From contig NC_135712.1 in NCBI RefSeq assembly GCF_964656455.1, positions 97,068,294-97,132,293 on the forward strand: a DNA stretch of 64,000 nucleotides. Direction: 5' to 3'. How positions within the stretch are numbered: position 1 is the stretch's first letter; every line of letters begins with the position of its first letter. The position numbers and the translations under genes are program-made. Of the stretch, positions 11,321 to 23,132 are shown piece by piece. This DNA comes from Halichoerus grypus (taxonomy: Eukaryota > Chordata > Mammalia > Carnivora > Phocidae). The notes beneath the pieces were generated by a model. The model was not told where the DNA came from. It did not search any database and was given only the letters and a program-made list of their open reading frames with translations.

Positions 11321-11461
11321 TTTTCTTTTTTTCTTTCTCTTCTAGATCATTAGTTATTAATGTAGAAATTAGAAATTGTTTATTTTTTTCTTTGAAAATA
11401 TTAAAGTGAGAATTTACATGGTTCTTATTAACTAATATTCCAAATGGAAATGTTAAATTTA

Positions 11462-11672
11462 TTTTTTTTTTTTTTTTTTTTTTTAAAGATTTTATTTATT
11501 TATTTGAGAGAGAGAGAATGAGAGACAGAGAGCATGAGAGGGAGGAGGGTCAGAGGGAGAAGCAGACTCCCTGCCGAGCAGGGAGCCCGATGTGGGACTC
11601 GATCCCGGGACTCCAGGATCATGACCTGAGCCGAAGGCAGTTGCTTAACCAACTGAGCCACCCAGGCGCCCC
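11462..11672 (-). repeat. SINEC: SINEC, antisense
   Basis: Long T-run (poly-A tail) then a complete reverse SINEC ending GAGCCACCCAGGCGCCCC. Perfect 16-bp target duplication GGAAATGTTAAATTTA at 11446-11461 and 11673-11688. Confidence 0.97.
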
Positions 11673-11688
11673 GGAAATGTTAAATTTA

Positions 11689-12365
11689 ACAAAAATTCAA
11701 TTAACTTGCAATGGGAATAGATACTAGAATCATAGCCTTTCTAGAATTTTTATAACACAGTGAGGTAAAAAAAAAAAATTAAATGTAAACAGTGAGAGAT
11801 AACTTTGATTGCAAAATCAAATCTGATAATTCTCACCTAATTGCGGTAGTTTCTTTATCTTCATATATTATGTACTATGTTTAGTCTTCTGAACCTTTTT
11901 GTATTATTGTAGCAGTTATTATAATATTTAAGGAAAATTGACTATTGCTTTAAACATATGAACACATGCTAGGCACCAGAATTTTTAAAAATCCCATCAA
12001 TTCACACTCATGAATCCGAGTGAAAACTTCTGAGACTCAGGAAATTCAAAATGATCCTTTTAAATCTAAAATGTGGTTCAAAGTTATGTTTCAATTAGCC
12101 CTTAAATAACAGGTCTTACTAATATATAAACAACTAAATAACCATGTGTATTATTTATTAGTTTAAACCTTTGCTTTATCACCACCTGACCAGATTTCAT
12201 GTTGAAACATAAAACTTAAAAACAACATTGTGAAAAAATTTTAGTTTTCCTAAAACATGCACGCATGTACGCAGACACCCTCAACAAGTGAAAAGAATAT
12301 TAGCAAATTCACCTATCTAAAGTAATTTTGGAGATTAAAGATCTCATTCACCACCTCCCCACTTT
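11689..12365. other. AT-rich sequence without recognised features
   Basis: No gene, repeat family or hairpin was recognised. Confidence 0.4.
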
Positions 12366-12537
12366 TATAGAAATTTTATTTATTTATTTGACAGAGAGCA
12401 CAAGCAGGGAGAGGGAGAAGCAGGTTCTCCGTTGAGCAGGACCCTAAGATCATGACCTGAGCCTAGATCCCAGGACCCTGAGATCATGACCTGAACCTAA
12501 GTCAGACACTTAACCTACTGAGCCACTTAGGCTCTCC
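12366..12537 (-). repeat. SINEC: SINEC, antisense, with internal duplication
   Basis: Reverse SINEC in which the block AGATCATGACCTGA occurs twice (12448-12461 and 12481-12494), separated by CCTAGATCCCAGGACCCTG. The single-copy region is duplicated in tandem. No target duplication was identified. Confidence 0.92.
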
Positions 12538-12539
12538 TT

Positions 12540-13337
12540 CCTCCCCACACCTTTATATCTGAGGTAAGCAACACCTCTCTGGCCCTCCTGATCCCTCCTG
12601 CGGAAGAAGTTTACATTTATCAGTCAAACATTCTGTGAAGGTCAGACCAACTGACTCCCAAGCCGATCCTCTTATTAAAACATCAGGCACACAGGCCATA
12701 CATTTTTATCAACACCAATGTTGCCCTAGGGTATGCTGGAATGTGTGGCAAAACTACAGATGATTAGAAAAATACTACTTTTCATCAATTTAACACTAAA
12801 AAAAGCTCTATATTCCTGAGTGACTGCTTTGGAATAAAAGTAGAATAATTGCTGCAAGTTTTGCCAGTGATTTTATTGAGCCTGATGAATTTTAAGAAAT
12901 CAATATAAATTGTCTCTAATGATGTATTTTTTGTGTTTCATGTCAAAATGCTATGTCCACTGCTAAGAAATCATATTTTAATAGGCATTATTTTTTTAAC
13001 TAAAGATATGCATGTTGATTTTTTAAAAAGGCTTGTCATAGACACATGTCATGAAGCAGCTAACAAATTATGATCAGAAAGAGGAAAACTTGGAATTATA
13101 ATTAAATATATTAATTAAAATATAGTAGTATATAAATAAGATGACTAAAATATAATGCATCATGATATTGGAATTTAGATATCATCCCACTAAGGAACAG
13201 ATAATGAATGCATTTATAATGAAAGACTTTTTTAAGGTCTCAGTCATTGATTTTGTAAAGATAAATCTCAATAGCATGAGAACTAGAAAATTTTATAAAT
13301 TAAACATATTTTAATGAGATTAAATGATGTACAATTA
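12540..13337. other. AT-rich sequence without recognised features
   Basis: No gene or repeat was recognised. Confidence 0.4.
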
Positions 13338-13450
13338 ATGAACATTTATTGAGTATGCAAAATCCTGCGTTAGGAACTGTTGTGACATTAAAAAAAATAA
13401 AAGAACGTGAGCTTCAAATAGCTGACATTTTAGCAAAAGAGTCACATACA
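13338..13450 (-). repeat. L2: L2 3' end, antisense
   Basis: AATGAACATTTATTGAGTAT, then AAAATCCTGCGTTAGGAACT, then GAGCTTCAAATAGCTGACAT match the reversed L2 terminus in order. Confidence 0.6.
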
Positions 13451-13539
13451 CACGTAAGCATACACAGAGCACCTTGAAAACATTAATAAATATTTACACA
13501 TTAAATATGATTTGATCAAACACTGACAAAATAATACAG

Positions 13540-13760
13540 GCAGGTTTTGGAGCCAGCAGGCCCGGTCCCAGTCACGGTTCTGCTAGTTACTTGTTATCTG
13601 ATAGATCAATTAACAATCTGTCTGAACCTGGGTTTTCTCTTTGCGATATTAGGATAATAATGCCCACAGGTCATAAGACTGTTTAGAGTTTTATGGATCA
13701 AATGAAACAAGTTATGGGATATTATTTTGTGCAGGTCAATAGTTAGACACTTAAACCATA
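13540..13760 (+). repeat. MIR SINE, sense
   Basis: GGAGCCAGCAGGCCCGGTCC, TTCTGCTAGTTACTTGTTAT, CTGAACCTGGGTTTTCTC and GGATAATAATGCCCACAGG follow the sense MIR order. Confidence 0.78.
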
Positions 13761-14564
13761 GTAGTGATTATTTTCTTATATAGACCTATATAAAATATTT
13801 TATAAGGACTGTGTTCCTAGGTGCATAGCAAAGAAGTTACTCATCGGAGAACAACATCTCTTAGGAGAAATGAGCTTGCATCCAGAACATCGTAAGGGCC
13901 TGAAGGATATTGAATTTGTCAAAAGAAGGAAATTCAACCTGGAAAAGTGGCATACACCTAGGCATGATGATAAGTTATGTTTCTGGAATTATGGGAATAT
14001 TAGACAAGAAATTTATTTGGGTTGATGTCATTTTATTGTCTCAGTTGGATGCTTGGGAAATTCCTCTCTCAATATTCCCATACTCATGCCATCTTCAGTG
14101 AATCCACATAAGAAATATTTTAAGATCAACACTTTTAGTCACAATGACTCAAATGCTGGTTTAGAAGCCATCTTATTACAACTGAAAGCCCAGTATTTCT
14201 CAAAAATTTTGTCCAGAAATTGAGATTAATTGGTCAACTCTTACTACAAAAAGGAAACCTGCATGCAATATCCATGAAAGATCCCAGAACTGAATTAAAA
14301 ACTACATTCTCTTTCATTTTGAAAATGCTTTGAACTTCTCTTTTGGATTATGACTCTGATGTGATTACATCATCTACTTCTACTTCAAGTGAATTTTATT
14401 TCATTTTAGACTATCATGATTGTCAGTCTGTGAATTTCCTGGGTTCAGGAAAGGTCTTATTGATCTTTATGTCCTGAAGAGTATAATTGGTGTAAAAGTA
14501 ATTGAACAAATAAACAAACTAAAATGTTAATAAATGCTTTTGTAATGTTTTCCCTAATATAATA
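13761..14564. other. Sequence without recognised features
   Basis: No gene or repeat family was recognised; the 63-codon open frame at 13910-14101 has no feature suggesting it is real. Confidence 0.4.
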
Positions 14565-14580
14565 TCTCCATGCAACTTTT

Positions 14581-14795
14581 TCTTTAAGATTTATATATTT
14601 TATTCTAGAGAGATAGAGAGTGAGCACACATGAGCAGCGGGAGGGGCAGAGGGAGAGGGAAAGAGAGAACCCCAAGCAGACTCTCCACTGAGCACAGAAC
14701 CCATGAGGCTCGATCCCATGACATCAAGATCATGACCCCACTGGAGCCAAACCCGAGAGCCTGTCGCCCAACTGACTGAGCCACCCAGGCGCTCC
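14581..14795 (-). repeat. SINEC: SINEC, antisense
   Basis: Reverse SINEC with extra sequence around 14735-14770, ending GAGCCACCCAGGCGCTCC. Target duplication TCTCCATGCAACTTTT at 14565-14580 and TCTCCATACAACTTTT at 14796-14811. Confidence 0.94.
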
Positions 14796-15044
14796 TCTCC
14801 ATACAACTTTTGACTTAAACCTCTGTCTTAAAGGCAGACAATCATTTTCAAATTCTTTGTCCATTTTTACTAATTAATGTGTAGACATCCACATGGCCCA
14901 GCATACTGCATATTTTACAATCTGTTGTAAAGATTGTGGAAAAGAAAATTGAAAACAAAATATATTGTCTTTTATAGTAAGACAATTGCAGCTGAACACA
15001 CAGTTGCTCTAGTACAGACATTTTTCAGCAACTTTTACAATTAA

Positions 15045-15405
15045 ATGTGGCCATGGGATAAGGCCTTGCTAATACAATAAAGGAACATGGCAGGTGCCAC
15101 TTCTGTTTTGGACCTTAAAACATTGCATAGCCCTCCTCCACGTTCTCTTTCTTCTTCCCTTACACAGGAAAATGAATATGCTTATGTACCATGCATATGA
15201 GGTCAACACTTTAGGAGAAGACCAAACAACCAGATGAAAACAGGTTCCCAGAATGACCATGTAGAACAAAGCCATTCACCAACCAGGATCTCGCCATACA
15301 TTTATCACATGATAAGACAACAAATAATTATTTTCTTTAAGACATTAAATTTTGGAACCTCTGTTAACACAGTTTAACCCTCACCTTAACTAATATAAAT
15401 GGTTT
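15045..15405 (+). repeat. MLT1: MLT1-type LTR (ERVL-MaLR), old
   Basis: GGCCATGGGATAAGGC, GTGCCACTTCTGTTTTGGAC, an ACATTAAATTTTGGAACCTC segment and the terminal ACCTTAACTAATATA follow the order of the older MLT1 LTR subfamilies. It is a diverged solo LTR. Confidence 0.65.
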
Positions 15406-15854
15406 GCACACATTTGGAATAAAACAAGTATTATAAATTTCTTTGTATTTTGCTAACATGTTGTACATCCATCCACAGCTTGTGAAGTAATCTCATAGAA
15501 GATGGGATGTAATAACAGCAAAAACTGTCAGTTTTATTCCGCAAAGAAAAGGTTATATGTTCAGCCTCAGTTAGCAGGTAAATGAACTTTGCTTAAATAA
15601 ATATAAATTCTTGTTTTTCATTTTAGCATATAGATTGTAAGGATAACATTCTGAAAAGAAAATCGGGCAACTGATTCTTATAGATTCTATTACAGAGGCT
15701 TCAACAAAGAAGCTATCTAAGTCGGGTAATTTCCTTTTGTATCACTTCCTTAATTCATTTATTGCAATAAAAGCATGCTTATTTGTCTCTGTAGAGGCAA
15801 AATATGCTTATGTATTACTATATCCTAATTAAGAATATAATTTAAATGGAAATG

Positions 15855-16246
15855 TGTAGTAGGCTGAATGATGCCCCCCTCCAAGAAAAAGATATCCGTG
15901 TCTTAATTCCTTCTGGAGCCTGTGAATGTTATCTTTGACAACAACAACAAAAAAAGGGTTTTGCATTGTGATTAAATACAAGGCCTAGAGATGGAAGATC
16001 ATTCTGGATTATCTGGGTGGGCCCTAAATGCACACACAGAAGGAGAAAAGGCAGTAGGACCACATACGCAAAGATTGGGGCTAACGTGTCCACAAGCCAA
16101 GGAATACGGGCGGCTACCAGCAGCTGGAAGAGTCAAGGAATTGGTTCTGCGTGGGGCCTCTAGAGATAGTGTGGCCCTGCCGACACCTTGACCTCAGCCC
16201 AGTGAAACTGAGCTCAGATTTCTGTCCTCCAGCTCTTAAGATAATC
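15855..16246 (+). repeat. MLT1: MLT1-type LTR (ERVL-MaLR)
   Basis: Starts GTAGTAGGCTGAATGATGCC, then AAGATATCCGTGTCTTAATT, CCCTAAATGCACACACAGAA, CCTGCCGACACCTTGACCTC and CTGTCCTCCAGCTCTTAAGA. This is the sense order of MLT1 LTRs. The 66-codon frame at 15991-16191 lies inside it and is a by-product. Confidence 0.85.
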
Positions 16247-17029
16247 TTATATATTTAATATTATGTATAATGTATTTTTATATTTATATTTTACAGATGA
16301 TTATCCTATAAACTTAGTAGAAGTGATATAAAAATACTAATAACAATTAGAAGTTTAGAGATGAAATGTCAGCAAATTTAGTCCTGCTAAAATTAACTTT
16401 AGAAGTTATAGTGTATGTAGATGCCCATAATTTTCCCCTACCTTGGAATATTCTTCATATTAGAAACTCTAAGTAGGTATTACCCTGATTTTTGGCAGAC
16501 TTAAAATGGGGTGGTATTAAAAGACCCTTTTAACAACAACAACAATAACAAAATTTACAACTACTTTTAAATCATGGGCATTACCATTTTGAACTGGAAG
16601 TAGTAATTTACTAATCAATAAAACAGGAAAACTCTTGCCAGAGATAATGTTTATGTCAATCTCCATAAGTACAAAAGAAAACTGAGCTTATCTTCTCAAA
16701 CATAGTTCTTTTTATATATTGTTTTAATTTTCTTCTCAAGAATCTAAGCTACATTTTGTTTTGTTTTGTTTTTGCTTTTGCTTTACTTGCTTAATTAGAT
16801 AAGAAGCATAAAAAGGAGTCATAGGTTTGTGCCACCATAAATCTCATCCAGAGAGAGGTGTTACCTAAAGTAGAACAAAGATAGTATAACTTTCTTTCCA
16901 CAAATAATGGGTCTAGTGTGTCTACGGGGCTTGTAGTATCAGTAATTAAGATGTTTTTCTCTATTTTGCTTCATCACAAATTTTAATGTGATGTGCACAA
17001 AATATATATGTAGAGCTTCTAGAGTAGTG
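16247..17029. other. AT-rich sequence without recognised features
   Basis: No gene was recognised. Short (AAC)n and (TTTTG)n runs occur at 16530-16550 and 16755-16775. Confidence 0.4.
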
Positions 17030-17744
17030 AAAAGGAAGCACCAATGTATTGATCATTCATTTCAAGCAATAAATTATAGCAGGAGCTTCACAAGTGTCCC
17101 TTTCTAAACCTGCATCTCTACATTTCACAAGGGAACTATTCTGCTGATTTCTACTGCAACCATGCCATGCGTTCAATTCCAAATGATACATTTATAAATT
17201 GTGTATGCATGCTGTCGTTTCGTTTCAAGTTTTGCATAAATTTAATCATATTGCATGTATTTTCACTAAATACTGTTTGAGTTCCATGCATATTGTTACA
17301 GCTGTATCTTATTTATTTTAATTGTTACATTTTCTTTTTATATACTCTACCATAATCTATTTTTCAGTGTTTGTTTATAATTTGTGTCAAATTTGGTCAA
17401 TAACAAACAACGTGTCTGTGAACATTCTCCTCTATAATCCTGGCACACAGTACAAGAATATATCTAGGTGCACATCTAAGAGTGGAATTATTGATCTGTA
17501 GAGTTTGTGTGGCTTTCATTTCACTAGACAATGCCAAATAGTTTTCTAAAGTTCTTGGGCTCAAGCAGTGTGTATGAGTGCTTGCGTCCCACTCCTCTCT
17601 TAGGCTTAGCGTTTTCCTAAGTTTTTTGTTAGTTGTTTCCTGTCAATACATTCTCCCATTCTGTGGCTTGTCTTTTCGTTTTCATTGTAGTGTCATCTGA
17701 GGAACAGAAGTCACTTTTTAAATATAGTTGAATTTATGAATCTA

Positions 17745-17944
17745 GGGGCGCCTAGGTGGCACAGTCAGTTCAGCATCCAACTCTTGGTTTCAGCTTAGGT
17801 CATGATCTCAGGGTCCTGAGATGGAGCCCCGCATTGGGCTCTGCGCACTGAGTACAGAGTCTGCTAAAGTTTGTCTTTCCCTCTCCTGCCCCTCCCTGCC
17901 TTGCTCTCTCTCTCAAATAAATAAATAAATCTTAAGAAAAAAAC
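17745..17944 (+). repeat. SINEC: SINEC in L1M
   Basis: Complete SINEC of an older subtype. Target duplication AGTTGAATTTATGAATCTA at 17726-17744, repeated with two differences at 17945-17963. Confidence 0.95.
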
Positions 17945-18654
17945 AATTGAATTTATGAGTCTATTTTAATGTGTATGCATTTAGTGTCTTGCTTAATGTA
18001 TTGTTCTCTCTCTCAAGATCCAAAAAAAATTACCTACATTTTGTCTGAAAATTTAGTAGTTTTTCTTTCACATTCCTTAATCTACTTGCATTTTTCTGAA
18101 TGATGGGAAATAGTAGTTCTATTTTGCATTTTGCTGTGTAGCTACTCAATTTCCCAGCACCGTTATTAAAACAAAACTGTTTAATACACTTATCTGAAAA
18201 AACTAATATCTATTCTAAATCAAATTGACATAATAAGGCCTTCTGGGCTTTTATTCTGTCAATCTATCTGTATGTTGATGCTTGCAAAGCAAACCCTAAC
18301 ATTTTTTTGTTTGTTTGTTTTCCTTCTTTTCATCCAGGGACACATACACACATACATCTGGTGAGATTTCCATTTGAACTATGCTGCAAGATAAATTGGG
18401 AATATTGGACATCTCTATTATTATTGCAACCCATGAATATGGTGGTGTATCTTGCCACTTAGCCTTCTTTAATGTCTCTCAATAAAGTTATACAACCCTC
18501 TTCATAGAGAACCTTGTATTATTTGTTAGATTTATTACTAGCTACTTGACAGCTTTATGCTATTTCTTGGTTGCTTCCGGAATCTGGAAATAAAAATGAA
18601 TTATATTAGAATTAAAATGATAATTAGAGGCCTTACTTAACCCCCTTATTAATT

Positions 18655-18955
18655 ATAATAATTTATATACAGATTCTTTTGAATTTTATATATTTTATAT
18701 AATTTTCATATAATTTTATTTTATACATAATTTTACATATAAATAATTTTAAATTATACATAATATATGTATGTAAAATTATATGTATACTATATATAAT
18801 TACATAATATGTAATATAAATAAAATTGTATTATATATTAAAATATGTTACATTTACATGCTTTTATGTATTTAAAATTATATCATATAATATATATTTC
18901 TTATATAATATATAATTTTATATAAAATGTAACATATATATAATCATATCAGCCA
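18655..18955. repeat. AT-rich low-complexity tract
   Basis: Nearly pure A/T of irregular TATA, ATTTTA and ACATA units, probably a decayed microsatellite in the L1M. Confidence 0.85.
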
Positions 18956-19219
18956 ATAATAAGAGCTTTGTTTTATACTTTTAATCCTGACACTATTTAT
19001 TACTTTCCCCTTTTTGAGACTGTAGCCAGAATCACTGTATTATACATAGAAGTTGTGTTAATGGGCATTAATATCTTGCTCCTGTTATCAAAAGAGAAGC
19101 TTTGAATGATTCACTAATAAGCATGCTTGCTTTACTTTTTGAAGGTAACTTTTATAAGATAAACGAGTTTCTCCATATCAATATTCAGCTTGGAGACACT
19201 TTTTTAAATCAAGACAGGA

Positions 19220-19420
19220 GGGGCGCCTGAGTGGCTCAGTCATTAAGCATCTGCCTTTGGCTCAGGTCATGGTCCCAGGGTCCTGGGATAGAGCTCCACA
19301 TCAGGCTCCTGGCTCAGCGGGGTGCCTTCTTCTCCCTCTCCCTCTGCCTCTCCGACTGCTTATGCTCTCTCTCTCTCTGTATCTCTGTGTCTCAGATGAA
19401 TACATAAAATCTTTAAAAAA
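19220..19420 (+). repeat. SINEC: SINEC in L1M
   Basis: Complete SINEC with CTGTGTCTCAGATGAATACA before the tail. No convincing target duplication. Confidence 0.95.
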
Positions 19421-19742
19421 TAAAAGAATGTATGTTATATTGGCATTAATTTTTCCTTGAATGGTTGAATTCACTTGTGAAGTTATATGTTTCTGTAATT
19501 TTATATGTGAGACAAATTTTTATTGTTGTGGTATTTTGGTGTCATGGTAATTTGGTGTTGTGGTAATTTGACATGTTTGGTAATATTTTTCTAATATATG
19601 TATTCTAATATATATCTAATCCTCAAATTAGTTATTCTGTCCTTTCTCTTTTTTTTTCCTTTGTCATTCTTTCCAGAGGTTTAACATTACTAGTATTTTT
19701 AAAACTCTTTGGGTTCTGTTCATCCCTCTAGTACTTGATCTC

Positions 19743-19769
19743 TTCTTTTTTTTTTAAAGATTTTATTTA
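19743..19769 (-). repeat. SINEC: SINEC tail fragment (tentative)
   Basis: A T-run followed by AAAGATTTTATTTAT is exactly the reversed SINEC tail, with no SINE body. It may be an extremely 5'-truncated insertion. Confidence 0.4.
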
Positions 19770-20011
19770 TACTAATTTCTATTCATACTTCTGCTCCTTC
19801 CTTTCTTCTCCTCCCTTCAAGTTTATTATGCTGCTTTTTATGCATCTTCATTGGATAGATGTTAAGCTGATTATTTTACACTAACATTTGCTTTTGAGAG
19901 TAGATATTTCTCTCTGATAATTTTTAGATATAAACCACAATTTAAAATATGAATTATTTACCATAAGATTCAGGTGCAAACTTTTATAATGTCCAATATT
20001 ATTTCTTCTTT

Positions 20012-20157
20012 TTTTTTTTTCAAAATTTTATTAACAAAACCGGGGCGGGGGGGAGGCGAGAGTGAGCAAACTCCACAGTCCCACCCAGGCACAGAGAATG
20101 GAGAGACAGAGGGACAGACAAGGACAGGAGAAAATTCTGAGACCCTCTGGTAAAGGC
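20012..20157 (-). pseudogene. Short retrocopy of an mRNA 3' end (gene unknown)
   Basis: The plus strand shows a T-run (the poly-A tail), then CAAAATTTTATTAACAAAAC and a GC-rich body with a G/C-run. On the minus strand this reads as a GC-rich segment, an AATAAA signal about 15 bases before the tail, and poly-A. Flanking duplication CAATATTATTTCTTCTTT occurs at 19994-20011 and 20157-20174. This fits an L1-mediated, heavily 5'-truncated copy of an mRNA 3'UTR. The parent is not identified. The 76-codon frame at 20062-20292 crosses the boundary and is spurious. Confidence 0.75.
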
Positions 20158-20224
20158 AATATTATTTCTTCTTTACCCAGGTATATTTTTGCCTGGCTTT
20201 CCAGAAAAAAAACAGTGTCTCTTG

Positions 20225-20778
20225 AAAGGCTCCCAACAACTGGCTATAGTTTAGGGTTTATGAAAATCAATGTAGATCAACAACAAGAGTAGGACCAGAG
20301 CCTTCTATTATTCCATCGTAAGGGTTATAAGCCCCCATAGAAAATGAACAAACACTTCTACTAACTTATCGTAGTACGCGATTGCAACTGGGAGGCTTGG
20401 ACTCCGCCTCCTAATTATGGCGGGGGCGGGGGGAGCGGGACTCATGCTCCCAACCACAGATGCTGAGCTGGCCAGACAAGCTTTCAGTTAAGTTTATAAC
20501 AAGTCTTACTGCTATTGTATCTCAGCCCTGATTCTTGTAGTTGCTTGTAGTGCTTGTAGTTCTCTAATTCTATACCTTTAAAGCCCCACTACCAAACGGT
20601 CAGGTTTTCTCTCCTGGGATCTAACATATAGTCCTACTAGATTGCTCTATATTGCTCTTGAGTGGGAACAGGGGGTCCATGCGCTTACTACTATTGCTGT
20701 TCCTGTGATTTTCCCCAATAAAGATTGTTACAGTTGGTCTGGTATATGATCTACTTGAGCATTCACCTTTGGGTTTTG
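20225..20778 (+). other. LTR-like island (tentative)
   Basis: A block inserted into the L1M that is not L1. It has a less AT-rich, CpG-containing part (20370-20480), a TTTAAA/TATA-like stretch near 20571-20582, and CCAATAAAGATTGTTACAG at 20716. The spacing of promoter-like and poly-A-like signals resembles an ERV LTR. Ends and target duplication could not be fixed. Confidence 0.35.
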
Positions 20779-20780
20779 GG

Positions 20781-20856
<76 letters not shown>

Positions 20857-20869
20857 CATATATATATTT
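20779..20869. repeat. (TA)n microsatellite
   Basis: About 90 bases of TA with CA interruptions. Confidence 0.95.
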
Positions 20870-21070
20870 GCCTTAAGTACTGATTTGCTAATATTAATAT
20901 ATCTCTATCAAATTTTTAATATTCATGGTTTATTTACTTCCAACCTTTCTTTAATCTTATATTTTAGATATAGTTCTTATAAATAGCATATCAACATTCT
21001 TTTAATGAAAGATTCAACCAAATTATATTTAACTGTGCTCAACCCTCAGTGTCAGAGATTGCTAATTATT
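20870..21070 (-). mobile_element. L1M: Ancient L1M, antisense, continuation
   Basis: TTTGCTAATATTAATATATC, CCAACCTTTCTTTAATCTTA and TTCTTATAAATAGCATATCA continue the reversed L1 ORF2/ORF1-side sequence after the 20.2-20.87 kb block. Confidence 0.6.
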
Positions 21071-21460
21071 TCCCATTTTCAATTCTTCCTTTTAATGATA
21101 GCAGTCTAGATACTATCTTAGCATGTTACTCTCCATGCACTTAATATGTTTCCCATATGCTTTTATTTCTAGGTGATGTGATTATATCTTGATCAATAGA
21201 TTGTGATGACGACTGATGCACACAGCTTTCGGTGTATTGCTTCAAAGAATTTCCATTCTTCATTGTCTATTTAAAAAGCTCCCTCTATACTATTGGATGG
21301 ACGTTGGGAACTAGCTAAATGGTAAAAGTGAGGTTAAAATGATTACCTCTCTATCCAATCCTACTTTATCAAATAGCCTTCATTAGCTGAATGAAGGGAT
21401 AATGCATAAATCACAGAAGGCAGTAACCAACAGGTCAGTGTTTTCTAAAAAATTAATTAA
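21071..21460. other. Sequence without recognised features
   Basis: No gene or repeat family was recognised; the left edge may still be decayed L1M. Confidence 0.4.
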
Positions 21461-21474
21461 AAATAAACAGTCAA

Positions 21475-21675
21475 GGGCGCCTGGGTGGCTCAGTTGTTAA
21501 GCAACTGCCTTCGGCTCAGGTCATGGTCCCAGGGTCCTGGGATCGAGTCCCACATCGGGCTCTCTGCTCCGCGGAAAGCCTGCTTCTCCCTCTCCCACCC
21601 CCTCCCCCCTTGCTTGTGTTCCCTCTCTCGCTGTGTTTCTCTCTGTCAAATAAATAAATAAAATCTTTAAAAAAA
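21475..21675 (+). repeat. SINEC: SINEC, relatively young
   Basis: Complete SINEC close to the young subtype. Target duplication AAATAAACAGTCAA at 21461-21474 and 21676-21689. Confidence 0.97.
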
Positions 21676-21689
21676 AAATAAACAGTCAA

Positions 21690-22389
21690 AATGTGATCCT
21701 TAAAGATGTTTATTAGCATTTGAAACTACCTGTCCACCAACAAACTGATAGTCTTCTAATTTTTAAGGTAATTTATCACCAGTGTTTGACTCTTATAGGA
21801 TCCCTGAACCCCAAAATTATCTTCAGAGAAAGATGACTTGCAGTATTGTGCAACCCCAAGTGTTATATTCTCCAATGCCCATGTTATATTCCTCCAGAAC
21901 AGATAATGGGCAAAAAAACACCCTTCAGAGGTCAAAGCTCTCGACCACAGAGAACAATAGACAGGGACAAAATCCAGGCTTTCACAGAGGCTAACCTATT
22001 TTTAATGTTTAGAGCAAAACAATTCCATAATTTTTATCGTTTGATCATTATCATGGACTATGATTGATTTATGTTTCCTATTATCTCCTTTTTAGAAGAA
22101 GATTTTAATTGTGGTCTCCTCTTTGCTAGTCCAATATTTTATATCTAGTTTTGAGGGCAGATAATTTCTCCCTACTGCAGAAAATTCCCCATAAACCAAA
22201 GATCCTCACTTTGAGTAGGATAACATAACTCATTAGGACATGTCATGGTCACTGTCTCATTTGGAAAGGGAGGTTGTGAGATAGAATGAGGGAGTGAGGA
22301 AAAGCATATTTGGGTGGTCAAACTGGTAAGCAATGGAGGAGATTGCAAGTTCTCCAATACCCATTTTTTCCTATTCCTTTAAGTAATAG
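21690..22389. other. Unique sequence without recognised features
   Basis: Moderate complexity, no repeat recognised. The two overlapping ~70-codon frames at 21782-22067 show no supporting signal. Confidence 0.4.
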
Positions 22390-22815
22390 AGCTTCTGTGA
22401 GTTTAGTTGATCTCATAGTAGCCAAGATAATACTGCATGTTGCAGCCTTCTTTGCGGATAGTTGTGTCTATATAACTATGTTCTGGCTAATGGAATATGA
22501 GTGATGTGTGCAACTTTCTGACTCAGATTTAAGGAAAGGGGTTATGATCTCTATTCATTTTCTCCCTCCTGCTACCTGGAATATGGGTATAGTGGGAGAC
22601 ATAACATCTACCTTATCCAAAGGGATGAAAGTCATGAAAAATGCAAAGCAATGATATACAAAGTACTTGAGTCCATGGTAGAGTACAACCTCAATTACAG
22701 CCCTGGACTGCCCATGATGAAACTCTTGCCTTACAGACAAACTTCTATCTTGTTTAAGCCACTTTGTTGTTTTTGGACCTTTGTTGCAGCAACTGAGCTT
22801 GTATTATAACTAATA
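22390..22815 (+). repeat. MLT1: MLT1-type LTR (ERVL-MaLR), old
   Basis: CTGCATGTTGCAGCCTTCTT, TTCTGGCTAATGGAATATGA, GTGATGTGTGCAACTTTCTG, CAGCCCTGGACTGCC, AACTTCTATCTTGTTTAAGC and the terminal TATAACTAATACAAA follow the sense order of old MLT1 LTRs. It looks like a solo LTR. Confidence 0.82.
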
Positions 22816-22984
22816 CAAAGTTTAGGACCATATATAGGTGCTGCTACAATGAATCCACATACATATGGTGTTGCCTCAGTCTGTTTCCTAAGTAATAAAT
22901 CCCCTGCCAATCAAATTGTCTTCTGCAACCTGATATTATATAAAAATTGTAGTCTCTATATATCCCATAAATACCTTTCAATAT

Positions 22985-23132
22985 GAGTTTCTTTGCCATT
23001 GGCACTACAACTGCTGGGCATTGTGCTAAATATTTTATATATGCTATTTTATGTAATTTCCACAAGACTCCACTATGAAGATATCATTTCATCCCATTTT
23101 ATAGATTAAATGAAATATGTAAGAATCTTTTC
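22985..23132 (-). repeat. MIR SINE, antisense, left part
   Basis: GGGCATTGTGCTAAATATTT, then ATGTAATTTCCACAAGACTC and CATCCCATTTTATAGATTAA match reversed MIR. It is interrupted by a SINEC. Confidence 0.8.

Larger units (their letters stand above)
17030..20220 (-). mobile_element. L1M: Ancient L1M, antisense, interrupted (3' end through mid ORF2)
   Basis: Diverged L1 read on the minus strand. Blocks appear in the expected reversed order: ATCTAAGAGTGGAATTATTG (17475), CATTCTCCCATTCTGTGGCT (17650), CAATTTCCCAGCACCG (18150), AATGGGCATTAATATCTTGC (19060), then the 19830-19920 stretch and the 20155-20220 stretch. It is interrupted by SINECs at 17745 and 19220, AT-rich sequence at 18655, and a retrocopy at 20012, and resumes at 20870. 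It is a scaffold in which younger insertions can be ordered. Confidence 0.72.
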
